NCBI GenBank assembly: GCA_017461765.1
Contig: JAFTXO010000004.1
Span: 27,949-91,948, forward strand
Direction of reading: 5' to 3'
DNA: 64,000 nucleotides
DNA from: Clostridia bacterium
GTDB taxonomy: Bacteria > Bacillota > Clostridia > Oscillospirales > CAG-272
Shown: in pieces, positions 49,553 to 57,744 of the stretch
How positions within the stretch are numbered: position 1 is the first letter of the stretch
How the letters are laid out: every line of letters begins with the position of its first letter
Made by a program: the position numbers and the translations under genes
Notes under the pieces: model-generated
What the model was told of the DNA's origin: nothing
The model's database searches: none
The model's input: the letters and a program-made list of their open reading frames with translations, nothing else

Positions 49553-50041
49553 TTATCTGTTCAAAAACCAAATACCAAAATTAAGATATCCCGCAAACAT
49601 GACCCAAAGCATATACGGAATTTGAAGATATGCTGCTGCTTTTGAAACCTTTTCGTATGAAGATACAGTACGGATAATAAGATACAATAGCGCAAGCAGC
49701 CAAACGAATGCAAATAAAAACTGACGAAGATTGAAAAATATGATGCTCCAAACAAAATTGAATGCAAGGCTCAGCGCGTAAAATGCAATGCCCTTATCGG
49801 CGTTTTTAGGATCTGTATCTCTTTTTGTCCATATAATAGCCGAGCTTATTCCCATAAGAACATATAATATACTCCACACTATCGGAAAAAGTATTGATGG
49901 CGGAGAGAGCGGAGGTGTTTGAAGCTCACTGTATATTTGCATACTGTCTTTTGTGATAAAAGCTGAAATAAGCCCTACTGCTACTGGAATGAGTATTGCT
50001 ATTATATATGTTTTTATATTTTTCTTAGTCTCACTTTGCAT
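49553..50041 (-). CDS. tspO: TspO/MBR family membrane protein
   Basis: 162 aa, five membrane segments, homologue of bacterial TspO and the mitochondrial translocator protein, which bind and may degrade or transport porphyrins. Conserved features: TPPLSPPSILFPIVWSILY near residue 45, the Trp/Asn-rich NFVWSIIFFNLRQ, and the Trp-containing last helix (PYMLWVMFAGYLNFGIWFLN). ATG with GGAGG upstream. Monocistronic; no haem genes nearby. Confidence 0.92.
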   Translation of the reverse strand: MQSETKKNIKTYIIAILIPVAVGLISAFITKDSMQIYSELQTPPLSPPSILFPIVWSILYVLMGISSAIIWTKRDTDPKNADKGIAFYALSLAFNFVWSIIFFNLRQFLFAFVWLLALLYLIIRTVSSYEKVSKAAAYLQIPYMLWVMFAGYLNFGIWFLNR

Positions 50042-50103
50042 ATAATTTCCTCCATACAGTTTGTATTAATTTATATGCAAAGTAACGACGATATATTCAT
50101 ATA

Positions 50104-50131
50104 AAAAGCACGGAATCGCCCCCGTGCTTTT
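50104..50131 (-). terminator. Terminator of the rubredoxin gene
   Basis: 10-bp stem (50104-50113 with 50122-50131), 8-base interval, TTTTTAT on the minus strand. Confidence 0.85.
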
Positions 50132-50154
50132 CAGAGCATTATTTGAGTGCGTTT

Positions 50155-50310
50155 TTATGCCTTGGAAAATTGATCCTTGTCTACTCCGCAAAGAGGGCAA
50201 ACGAAATCATCACCAAGCTCCTCCCATTTTGTACCGGGAGCTATGCCGTTATCGGGATCGCCCTTTTCTTCGTCATATTCATATCCGCAAATGTCGCATA
50301 CGTATTTCAT
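50155..50310 (-). CDS. Rubredoxin
   Basis: A complete 51-residue rubredoxin. The two CxxC pairs that bind one iron are [16 protein letters not shown] (Cys5, Cys8) and [11 protein letters not shown] (Cys38, Cys41), with the usual [16 protein letters not shown] between. Electron carrier common in anaerobes, often part of oxygen or peroxide detoxification. AAGGAG precedes the ATG at 50310. Monocistronic with own promoter and terminator; no rubrerythrin or oxidoreductase partner is adjacent. Confidence 0.96.
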   Translation of the reverse strand: MKYVCDICGYEYDEEKGDPDNGIAPGTKWEELGDDFVCPLCGVDKDQFSKA

Positions 50311-50346
50311 AAAAAAATCTCCTTTGATAAAAATTATTGTAATCTA

Positions 50347-50375
50347 ATCATACCACATTTTTTTAGTTTTATCAA
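50347..50375 (-). promoter_or_regulatory. Promoter of rubredoxin
   Basis: Minus strand: TTGATA (50375-50370), 17-bp spacer, TATGAT (50352-50347). Confidence 0.72.
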
Positions 50376-50391
50376 GATTTATCAGTTTTTA

Positions 50392-50420
50392 TTGTAAAAA
50401 AGTTTTTTACGTGCTATAAT
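50392..50420 (+). promoter_or_regulatory. Promoter of the uronate operon, with an internal palindrome
   Basis: TTGTAA (50392-50397), 17-bp spacer ending TGC, TATAAT (50415-50420). A perfect 8-bp inverted repeat GTAAAAAA-G-TTTTTTAC (50394-50410) overlaps the -35 box and spacer, a good place for a repressor. Confidence 0.75.
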
Positions 50421-50468
50421 AAAACTAATATATATATAAATATAAGTATTGATAGGAGAAATTCTTAA

Positions 50469-52181
50469 ATGAAACGACTGTTTGATGAGCATAAGATAAG
50501 AAGGGTGACCGAGCTTAGCGGAGCATGGCACTTTTCTATTGATGCTGATGATATAGGTGAGCAAAACGGCTGGCAAAACGGACTTCCCACAGCAAAGAGT
50601 GTTATAGTTCCGTCGGTTTGGAATAATGAGATAGGACTTCTTAATTATGAGGGAGCTGCTTGGTATGAAAAAAGATTTTATACAAGCGGAGGAACACTGA
50701 GATTTGTTTTTGAAAGCGTAATGACCGAAGCTAAGGTGTGGCTTGACGGTAATAAGCTTGGCGGACATTACGGCGCTTTTTCGCAATTTGATTTTATAGT
50801 GCCAAACGTAAAAGAGGGCGAGCATATTCTCGTGGTTAAGGCTGATAGCAGATTTGATAAAAAATCAATTCCGCAAAAAAAGGTAGACTGGTTCAATTAC
50901 GGAGGAATTGCCCGTGATGTTTCTCTTGAAGCTCTTTCGGGAATATCCGTTCTTTCCGATCATATAAAATATACCTTGTCTGACGATATGGAAAAAGCAT
51001 TTGTAAGCGCAGAGCTTGAGCTTTACTGTGCAAGCTCCGAAAAAACTACGTCGAATATATCCGTTACTGTTGGAGAAAAGAGTATATATGAAGGAAGCAT
51101 CACGCTTGAAGCAAACGAAAGAGCTGTTCTTTCAACGCCGACCTTCGAGCTTGATAATATATTGCTTTGGAGCACGGAAGAGCCAAATCTTTATACCGTT
51201 TCTATAAAAACCTCGACCGACGATCTTATAGACAAAATAGGCTTCCGCCAAATAGAGGTAAAGAATAACAAGATACTTTTGAACAAAAAGCCGATCGAGC
51301 TAAGAGGCGTCAACCGCCACGACGAGCATCCCGATTGGGGCTTTGCCTTCCCACCGAAGATGATGAAGCGCGATATCGATATTATTCTCGATCTCGGTTG
51401 TAATACGGTTCGCGGAGCTCATTATCCAAACTCACATATCTTTTTAGATATGCTTGACGAGCGCGGACTCCTTTTCTGGAGTGAGATACCCATCTGGGGC
51501 GGCGGCTTTCCTGATGATGTTTTGGAGGATCCGGATGTTGTAGAGCGCGGACTTGAAATGCACAGAGAAATGGCGAAATATTACTATAACCATCCGTCGA
51601 TCATAATTTGGGGAATACATAACGAAATTTACACGCTATATCCTTGCACCTACGGTATTTCAAAGAAGTATAGCGAGTTCCTCAGAGAAAATGGCGGCAA
51701 CCGTCTTATAACTCACGCAGCTGCATTTCCTTTTGATGATGACAGCCTTGAATTTGACGATATCATTTGTATAAATATGTACAAGGGCTGGTATGGCGGA
51801 GATTTGGGTGAATGGGATAAGTTCGTTTCCGATTTTGATAAGCATCGCAAAAAGATCGGTCAGGATAATAAACCCGTTATCATAAGTGAATTTGGAGCAG
51901 GAGCGCTTGCGGGCTTCCATAGCTATTTTGATACGCTTCGTTGGAGCGAGGAATATCAGGCTGATCTTTTGAAATATTGCTTGGAGCTATTCCATAAAAC
52001 CGACTATATTCACGGCTTTTACATTTGGCAGTTCTGTAATATCAGAACATCGCCCGAGCTTGAGCTTAACCGAGTCAGATGCTTTAATAACAAGGGAATT
52101 TTAGACGAGTACAGAAACCCTAAAAACGCTTACTTTACAGTGAAAAATTTATATGAGCGTTTTGCAAGCGAGGAAAAATAA
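50469..52181 (+). CDS. GH2 beta-glucuronidase-type glycosidase
   Basis: 570 aa, cytosolic. Three GH2 domains: jelly-roll sugar-binding, immunoglobulin-like, and TIM barrel. Acid/base is Glu386 in GIHNEI and the nucleophile Glu474 in SEFGAGA. RGVNRHDEHPD opens the barrel. The C-terminal FNNKGILDEYRNPK keeps the Asn-x-Lys pair that in beta-glucuronidases contacts the uronate carboxylate, so a uronidase is likelier than a beta-galactosidase. It is first in an operon with UxaB, UxaA and UxaC, which process the released uronic acid. Because UxaB/UxaA belong to the galacturonate branch, a beta-galacturonidase is also possible. Confidence 0.82.
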   Translation: MKRLFDEHKIRRVTELSGAWHFSIDADDIGEQNGWQNGLPTAKSVIVPSVWNNEIGLLNYEGAAWYEKRFYTSGGTLRFVFESVMTEAKVWLDGNKLGGHYGAFSQFDFIVPNVKEGEHILVVKADSRFDKKSIPQKKVDWFNYGGIARDVSLEALSGISVLSDHIKYTLSDDMEKAFVSAELELYCASSEKTTSNISVTVGEKSIYEGSITLEANERAVLSTPTFELDNILLWSTEEPNLYTVSIKTSTDDLIDKIGFRQIEVKNNKILLNKKPIELRGVNRHDEHPDWGFAFPPKMMKRDIDIILDLGCNTVRGAHYPNSHIFLDMLDERGLLFWSEIPIWGGGFPDDVLEDPDVVERGLEMHREMAKYYYNHPSIIIWGIHNEIYTLYPCTYGISKKYSEFLRENGGNRLITHAAAFPFDDDSLEFDDIICINMYKGWYGGDLGEWDKFVSDFDKHRKKIGQDNKPVIISEFGAGALAGFHSYFDTLRWSEEYQADLLKYCLELFHKTDYIHGFYIWQFCNIRTSPELELNRVRCFNNKGILDEYRNPKNAYFTVKNLYERFASEEK

Positions 52182-52182
52182 A

Positions 52183-53472
52183 ATGGAAAAAATCACACAA
52201 AACAAACCTAAAAGACCTATAAAGGTCATTCAGTTCGGTGGCGGAGTATTTTTAAGAGGCTTTTTTGATTGGATGCTTCAAAAGGCTAACGAAGCTCACG
52301 TATATTGTGGAAATGCAGTCATAGTTCGCTCACGAACGAACGGAGAAGATCCGTTAAAAGGTCAGAATTTTAACTATACGCATCTTGCAAGAGATGCAAA
52401 GCATAACGATATAAGCCTGATCGACAGTATAGCGTATTCCATAAGCGCTAATGAAAATTATGATCAATTTTTGGCTTTGGCTGAAAATCCCGAAGCCGAT
52501 GTTATCGTTTCAAATACGACCGAAGCGGGCATCGTTTACGAAAAATGCGCATTTGCCCCCGACACGTGTCCGAAAAGCTTCCCCGCAAAGCTTACCGCAC
52601 TCCTTTACAGAAGGTTTGAAAAAGGACTTGACGGTATGCTTATATTGCCCTGCGAGCTTATTGAAAACAACGGAGATATATTAAAGGATATCGTGCTTCG
52701 TCACGCACAGGAGTGGAAGCTTGGAGAAGCGTTTTACGACTTCGTAAAAAATAAATGCTCCTTCAGAAACACCCTTGTCGACCGAATAGTGTCCGGTAAG
52801 CCTGATAGCGATATCGAGCTTGGCTATATAGACGAGCATATAAACACAAGCGAATATTTTCACCTGTTTGTTATAGAGGGAGAGAGCGATGAGCGTCTGC
52901 CGTTTGATAAAATAGGACTTAATGTACGCTTTGTTCCGTCTGTGTCACTTTATCGTACGATAAAGGTGCGAATATTAAACGGTGCGCATACGTCAATGAT
53001 CCCGTACGCGCTTCTTTGCGGAGTAGAAACCGTGGGGGAGTGTCTTGAAAACGGTATCATTTCCGAGCATTTGAAACAGTGTCTTGCAGAGATTGTGGAC
53101 TCTCTTGATATAGAAAGAAGCGAAACAGAGGAATATGCGGCTAAGGTTCTTGAAAGATTTTCAAACCCGTATATCCACCACAGGTGTGCCTCTATTGCGC
53201 TGAATTCGGTAAGTAAATTCCGTGTGCGTGTGCTTCCGTCGATACTCGAGTATGAAAAAAAGTATCAAAAAGCGCCGAGCAGACTGTTGTTTTCACTTTC
53301 CAAGCTTATAGAATTTTATAAAAACGGTACTCCGAATGACTCACCCGACATTATGAAAAAAATGAAGGACGCCACCTTGACTCAGATATTGAGCAATACC
53401 GAGCTTTGGGGCGAGGATATCTCACGCTTTGAAAAAGAGGTAGAAATGTATGCAGATACATCCGAACGATAA
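52183..53472 (+). CDS. uxaB: Tagaturonate reductase (altronate oxidoreductase)
   Basis: Mannitol-dehydrogenase-family enzyme, 429 aa, reducing tagaturonate to altronate with NADH in galacturonate breakdown. The N-terminal VIQFGGGVFLRGFFDWML motif is characteristic of UxaB, unlike the mannonate enzyme UxuB. Catalytic Lys and Asn/His lie in IKVRILNGAHTS. The ATG at 52183 starts two bases after the GH2 stop; a longer frame would overlap GH2 without need. Its end overlaps uxaA by 23 bases, so both are translationally coupled. Confidence 0.9.
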   Translation: MEKITQNKPKRPIKVIQFGGGVFLRGFFDWMLQKANEAHVYCGNAVIVRSRTNGEDPLKGQNFNYTHLARDAKHNDISLIDSIAYSISANENYDQFLALAENPEADVIVSNTTEAGIVYEKCAFAPDTCPKSFPAKLTALLYRRFEKGLDGMLILPCELIENNGDILKDIVLRHAQEWKLGEAFYDFVKNKCSFRNTLVDRIVSGKPDSDIELGYIDEHINTSEYFHLFVIEGESDERLPFDKIGLNVRFVPSVSLYRTIKVRILNGAHTSMIPYALLCGVETVGECLENGIISEHLKQCLAEIVDSLDIERSETEEYAAKVLERFSNPYIHHRCASIALNSVSKFRVRVLPSILEYEKKYQKAPSRLLFSLSKLIEFYKNGTPNDSPDIMKKMKDATLTQILSNTELWGEDISRFEKEVEMYADTSER

Positions 53473-54826
53473 TGTAGAAATACGCGAAGACGGACACAAG
53501 TACGCACTTTTTGATATAAATAAAGGCGAAAATATAATAAAGTACGGCTTTCCGATCGGGCACGCTACCTCGAATATAAAACGCGGTGATCATGTACACA
53601 TTCACAACCTGAAAACAAATCTTTCGGGAAATTTAGAGTATACATATAGCTATAAGGATTATGGAATTGCGCATACCGATACAGATCTTGCCTTTGATGG
53701 CTACGTACGTGAAAACGGAGATGTCGGAATTCGTAACGATATATGGATAATAAATACCGTGGGATGTGTCAATAAAGTGGCAGAAAAGCTCGCATCGTTG
53801 ACAGGTGCTAAATTTTTCAGCCATCCGTATGGATGCTCTCAGCTTGGCGGCGATCACGAAACTACTCAAAGGATACTTTGTGGAATGATAAAGCATCCCA
53901 ACGCAGGCGGAGTTTTAGTGCTTGGCTTGGGCTGTGAAAATAATAATATTTCAGAGCTTAAAAAGGTACTCGGTGAATACGACGAAAAACGCGTGAGATT
54001 TTTGAACTGTCAGGATGTTCAGGATGAAATTGCCGAGGGAGTGTCTGTAATTAACGAGCTTAAGGTATATGCCGATACTTTTAAAAAAGAAAAGATAAGT
54101 ATATCCCGCTTGCGTATAGGGCTTAAATGCGGAGGCAGTGACGGATATAGCGGAATTTCCGCAAACCCGTTGGTCGGACGCATTTGCGACCGTATGGTTT
54201 CGTTCGGAGGAAGCTGTGTTCTTACTGAAGTCCCCGAAATGTTCGGAGCAGAGCATCTTCTTATGGAAAGATGCAAAAGCAGGGGAGTGTTTGATAAAAC
54301 GGTAAAGCTCATCAATGATTTTAAGGATTACTTTACACGTCACAATCAAACGATATACGAAAATCCTTCGCCCGGAAATAAGGCGGGGGGAATCACCACT
54401 CTTGAAGAAAAATCCCTCGGATGTGTTCAAAAGGGCGGCCGTTCACCTATTGTTGATGTCCTCGATTACGGAGATACGCTTTTGAAAAACGGTCTTTCAC
54501 TTTTGAACGGACCCGGAAATGATATAGTAGCCGTTACAAATCTTGTATCCTGTGGTGCGCATATGATACTTTTTACGACAGGCAGAGGAACTCCTCTCGG
54601 CACTGCAGTGCCAACACTTAAAATATCAACAAACCGTGCTCTTGCCGAAAAGAAAAAGAGCTGGATAGATTTTGATGCATCACCTATTCTTGAAAAAGAA
54701 CCTATCGATAATGTTGCCGACAGACTTTTGGAGCTTATTTTGTCCGTTGCATCGGGCAAACGGACTAAAAATGAGGAAAACGGCTTTTGCGAGATAGCAA
54801 TATTCAAGGACGGAGTTACACTTTAA
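53450..54826 (+). CDS. uxaA: Altronate dehydratase
   Basis: Converts altronate to 2-keto-3-deoxygluconate (KDG). 458 aa, a UxaA/GarD-family Fe-dependent dehydratase with both parts in one chain: an N-terminal SAF-like domain (about 1-75) with YGFPIGHATSNIKRGDHVH, and a large C-terminal domain with GYVRENGDVGIRN, HPYGCSQLGGDH, LGLGCENN, KCGGSDGYSGISANP and GGITTLEEKSLG. Somewhat shorter than the ~495-residue E. coli enzyme. Starts inside the end of uxaB. Confidence 0.92.
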   Translation: MQIHPNDNVEIREDGHKYALFDINKGENIIKYGFPIGHATSNIKRGDHVHIHNLKTNLSGNLEYTYSYKDYGIAHTDTDLAFDGYVRENGDVGIRNDIWIINTVGCVNKVAEKLASLTGAKFFSHPYGCSQLGGDHETTQRILCGMIKHPNAGGVLVLGLGCENNNISELKKVLGEYDEKRVRFLNCQDVQDEIAEGVSVINELKVYADTFKKEKISISRLRIGLKCGGSDGYSGISANPLVGRICDRMVSFGGSCVLTEVPEMFGAEHLLMERCKSRGVFDKTVKLINDFKDYFTRHNQTIYENPSPGNKAGGITTLEEKSLGCVQKGGRSPIVDVLDYGDTLLKNGLSLLNGPGNDIVAVTNLVSCGAHMILFTTGRGTPLGTAVPTLKISTNRALAEKKKSWIDFDASPILEKEPIDNVADRLLELILSVASGKRTKNEENGFCEIAIFKDGVTL

Positions 54827-54839
54827 GGAGAATAATAAT

Positions 54840-56231
54840 ATGAGTTATATAAATAAAGATTTTTTACTTAAAAACGAAACAGCAAAAACATTGTATTTTT
54901 CCTATGCAAAGGATATGCCGATTTTTGATTATCACTGCCATTTGTCCGAGTATCAGATACTTGATAACAAGCCCTTTAGCGATATTTTTGAGATTTGGCT
55001 TGCGGGAGATCACTACAAATGGCGTCTTATGCGAAATTATGGTATTGATGAGGAATATATAACTGGCGCAAAGAGCAACAAGGAAAAATTCCTTACCTAT
55101 TGCAAAGTCCTCGGAACTGCTTTTGGAAACCCGCTTTATCATTGGTCTCAGGTCGAGCTTTCGGAATATTTCGGCTGCGAGCTTGAGATAAACGAAAAGA
55201 ACGCCGAGGCTATATGGAATCAGTGTAATGAATATATCCGCACTCATAGCATAACCCCAAGCTCGCTTATCGAAAGCTCAAACGTATCTCACGTCTTCAC
55301 CACAAACGAGGTATTTGATGATCTGAGCGTATTTGATAAGATCGAAAAAAAGAACTACAAATTCTCGGTGAAGCCCGCATTCCGTGCGGATAAAATAATG
55401 AATATAGAGGCAAAGGGATACCTTTCTTTTATAAACAAGCTTGAGGCACTCACACATTCTATAAAAAATATAACCGATCTTGAAAATGCCCTCGAAATGC
55501 GCTTGCAGGCGTTTTTGGCAGCAGGCTCAAAGGCAAGCGATATTGCTCTTGAGAGCGTTTATGATATTCCCGAAAGATCGGACGCAGATAAAATACTTAC
55601 AGAGGTGCTTAACGGCAAAAAGCCAAACGAAAGCGATAGCGAATGCTTTAAGGGATACCTTACTTATTTCCTTATGAAGATGTATGCAAAATACGGTGTT
55701 TGTACAGAGCTTCATATAGGAGCTATGAGAAACAACAACTCCGTAATGCTCGAAAAGCTTGGACTTGATACGGGCTTTGATACTATATCGGACAAAAACA
55801 GCATCTCAAAGCTTTCGCGCCTTCTTGATCGTCTTAATACCGAGAAATCGCTTCCCAAGCTTATTCTCTTTAATCTTAACCCTAAAATGAATGCAGAGCT
55901 CATGACGCTTCTCGGTTGCTTCCAGAGCAGCGAAGCTAAGGGAAAGATACAGTACGGTCCTGCTTGGTGGTTCCTCGATAATAAGATCGGAATGGAGAAG
56001 CATCTTGAGGATCTTTGTGCAACGGGACATATCGGCGCATTTGTCGGAATGCTAACCGATAGCCGCTCTCTTTTATCGTATCCGAGACATCATTATTTCC
56101 GCAGAATACTTTGCAATTACTTAGGAACTCTTATTGAAAACGGCGAAATGACGTCGGATATCTCATTTGTTGGCGAGGTAGTAAGAGATATTTGCTACAA
56201 TAATGCTATCTCTTATTTTAAAATTTATTGA
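54840..56231 (+). CDS. uxaC: Uronate isomerase
   Basis: Isomerises D-galacturonate to tagaturonate and D-glucuronate to fructuronate. 463 aa, amidohydrolase-superfamily member. The N-terminal metal ligands are in FDYHCHLSEYQI (His-x-His), substrate contacts in DHYKWRLMRNYGI, and downstream features include the ELHIGAMRNNNS segment and C-terminal MLTDSRSLLSYPRHHYFRRI. GGAG precedes the ATG. Last gene of the operon; no transporter, regulator or KDG kinase is included. Confidence 0.95.
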   Translation: MSYINKDFLLKNETAKTLYFSYAKDMPIFDYHCHLSEYQILDNKPFSDIFEIWLAGDHYKWRLMRNYGIDEEYITGAKSNKEKFLTYCKVLGTAFGNPLYHWSQVELSEYFGCELEINEKNAEAIWNQCNEYIRTHSITPSSLIESSNVSHVFTTNEVFDDLSVFDKIEKKNYKFSVKPAFRADKIMNIEAKGYLSFINKLEALTHSIKNITDLENALEMRLQAFLAAGSKASDIALESVYDIPERSDADKILTEVLNGKKPNESDSECFKGYLTYFLMKMYAKYGVCTELHIGAMRNNNSVMLEKLGLDTGFDTISDKNSISKLSRLLDRLNTEKSLPKLILFNLNPKMNAELMTLLGCFQSSEAKGKIQYGPAWWFLDNKIGMEKHLEDLCATGHIGAFVGMLTDSRSLLSYPRHHYFRRILCNYLGTLIENGEMTSDISFVGEVVRDICYNNAISYFKIY

Positions 56232-56237
56232 ATAATA

Positions 56238-56272
56238 AAAAATCAAGCTGAAATTTTCAGCTTGATTTTTTT
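56238..56272. terminator. Bidirectional terminator between uxaC and the GH4 gene
   Basis: 15-bp stem (56238-56252 with 56256-56270), ATT loop, T runs on both sides. Ends the uronate operon and the convergent GH4 transcript. Confidence 0.92.
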
Positions 56273-56274
56273 CA

Positions 56275-57660
56275 TTAAATATTGTAATCCGATAAATATT
56301 TTTTTGTATTGTTTACCATTTCGTCAAAGAGCTTTCTTGCGCTGACTACATCACAGGTAACCAACGGATCATTTGCAAACGCATTGAAGATCTTTTCGAT
56401 ATCACGCTCTGCAATTGCTTCCGAAACCGCCTCTTGCTCGGCGCATATTCTTACTATCATAGGATAGATTGACGCAGGAATCTCGCCTGCAAAAACAGGA
56501 GTTACCTCATCGGTACGGAACACCGCATTTGTTTCAACAACAGCACCGAGAGGAAGGTTTGGAATTTGACCTCTGTTCGGAATGTTTACGTTCGTTACAA
56601 GATCGCAAAGGCCCAAAAGCGCTCTGATTTGCTTTACGCCCTCTTCACCTGTTGTATTTATTTTTACCTTCATCTCTTTTGAAAGAAGCTTTCTGCTTTT
56701 TTCAAGTCTTTCGGCAAGATCCTTTTTACGCCAAGAAACAGGAGTAAGAGCAAATTTCATCTCGCTTACTCTTTCAGGGCTTGAAAGATACCATTTTCCC
56801 TCGCAAAATTCAGCAAGATGACGGTCGCCTGCCGCCGCAATATATCCGAATTTTCTGAAAAGCTCCATTTTAAGCTTATTAGCGGAAGCAAAGTGATTGT
56901 TCATCCAGTTGTTATCGCTTTGCTCGGGCAATCCGTCCTTGTATTTTTCACAAAACTTCTTGTAATAAGGGAAAAGATCAATGCCCTTGTATTTCGCGGA
57001 TGTGAGCCATGTAAAGTGGTTTACAGATACGGGATTTACCTTTATATCGTCTCTTGTAGCATCCTCACCCAAGTATTTCTTTACTACCCTGCAAAGAAGA
57101 CCCTGAGTTCCGAAAACCTCGTGGCAACATCCGAATGCTTTGATCTTTGGAAATACTCTGTAAAGAGTCTTTACACAAAGCGTCATAGGATTTGTGTAGT
57201 TTATTACCCAAGCATCGGGAGCGTATTTTTTTATGTTTTCACCTATCTCCTCAAACATAGGAATACATCTCATCGCGCGAACGATACCGCCGGGGCCGGT
57301 CGAGTCACCGACAGGCTGATATATGCCGTATTTTTCGGGAGCATGTACATCGCTCTCCATTTCGTCAAATGTACCGGGAAGAATAGATATAACAACGAAA
57401 TCAGCACCGGTGAGAGCTTCCTTAGCGGTCTTTACAGCCTTGTAGCTCCATTTTGATCTTGCGTCCTCGCAATCGTTGTACATATTTCCTATTATTTCGT
57501 TCGCTTTTGAAGCTTCGTTATCGATATCGTAAAGAAAGACCTCGCCGCTTATATCGTCAGCGAGAGCAAGATCGCTCATAAGTCCCCATGCCCAACCGCG
57601 TGAGCCACCGCCTATATATGCGATCTTAAGATCCTCGACCTTATTGTTTATGTATTTCAT
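56275..57660 (-). CDS. GH4 glycosidase, probable alpha-galacturonidase (LplD-like)
   Basis: NAD- and divalent-metal-dependent glycosidase family, 461 aa. The NAD-binding motif is YIGGGSRGWAWG near the N-terminus, and the substrate/metal region reads CCHEVFG with His in VNHFTW. Within GH4 the CHEV motif marks alpha-galacturonidases, distinct from glucosidase and galactosidase forms. DSTGPGGI is also conserved. The ATG at 57660 follows GGAGG; a longer frame has no ribosome site. It faces the galacturonate-type uxaBAC operon, fitting the assignment. No signal peptide, so substrates are imported oligogalacturonides. Confidence 0.88.
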   Translation of the reverse strand: MKYINNKVEDLKIAYIGGGSRGWAWGLMSDLALADDISGEVFLYDIDNEASKANEIIGNMYNDCEDARSKWSYKAVKTAKEALTGADFVVISILPGTFDEMESDVHAPEKYGIYQPVGDSTGPGGIVRAMRCIPMFEEIGENIKKYAPDAWVINYTNPMTLCVKTLYRVFPKIKAFGCCHEVFGTQGLLCRVVKKYLGEDATRDDIKVNPVSVNHFTWLTSAKYKGIDLFPYYKKFCEKYKDGLPEQSDNNWMNNHFASANKLKMELFRKFGYIAAAGDRHLAEFCEGKWYLSSPERVSEMKFALTPVSWRKKDLAERLEKSRKLLSKEMKVKINTTGEEGVKQIRALLGLCDLVTNVNIPNRGQIPNLPLGAVVETNAVFRTDEVTPVFAGEIPASIYPMIVRICAEQEAVSEAIAERDIEKIFNAFANDPLVTCDVVSARKLFDEMVNNTKKYLSDYNI

Positions 57661-57694
57661 AAGTGCCTCCAAGGTAAAAATAAATTACATTATC

Positions 57695-57723
57695 ATTGTA
57701 TCACACTTGAAATTCAAAATCAA
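57695..57723 (-). promoter_or_regulatory. Promoter of the GH4 gene
   Basis: Minus strand: TTGATT (57723-57718), 17-bp spacer, TACAAT (57700-57695). No terminator hairpin is seen after the upstream MATE gene, so read-through is possible. Confidence 0.7.
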
Positions 57724-57744
57724 TCTTTTATCGATTATTTTTTA

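Noticed and set aside
50469-52181. Beta-galactosidase (LacZ) assignment for the GH2 enzyme
   Set aside because: The length is short for LacZ, the Asn-x-Lys carboxylate-binding motif is present and the gene is fused by position to uxaBAC.
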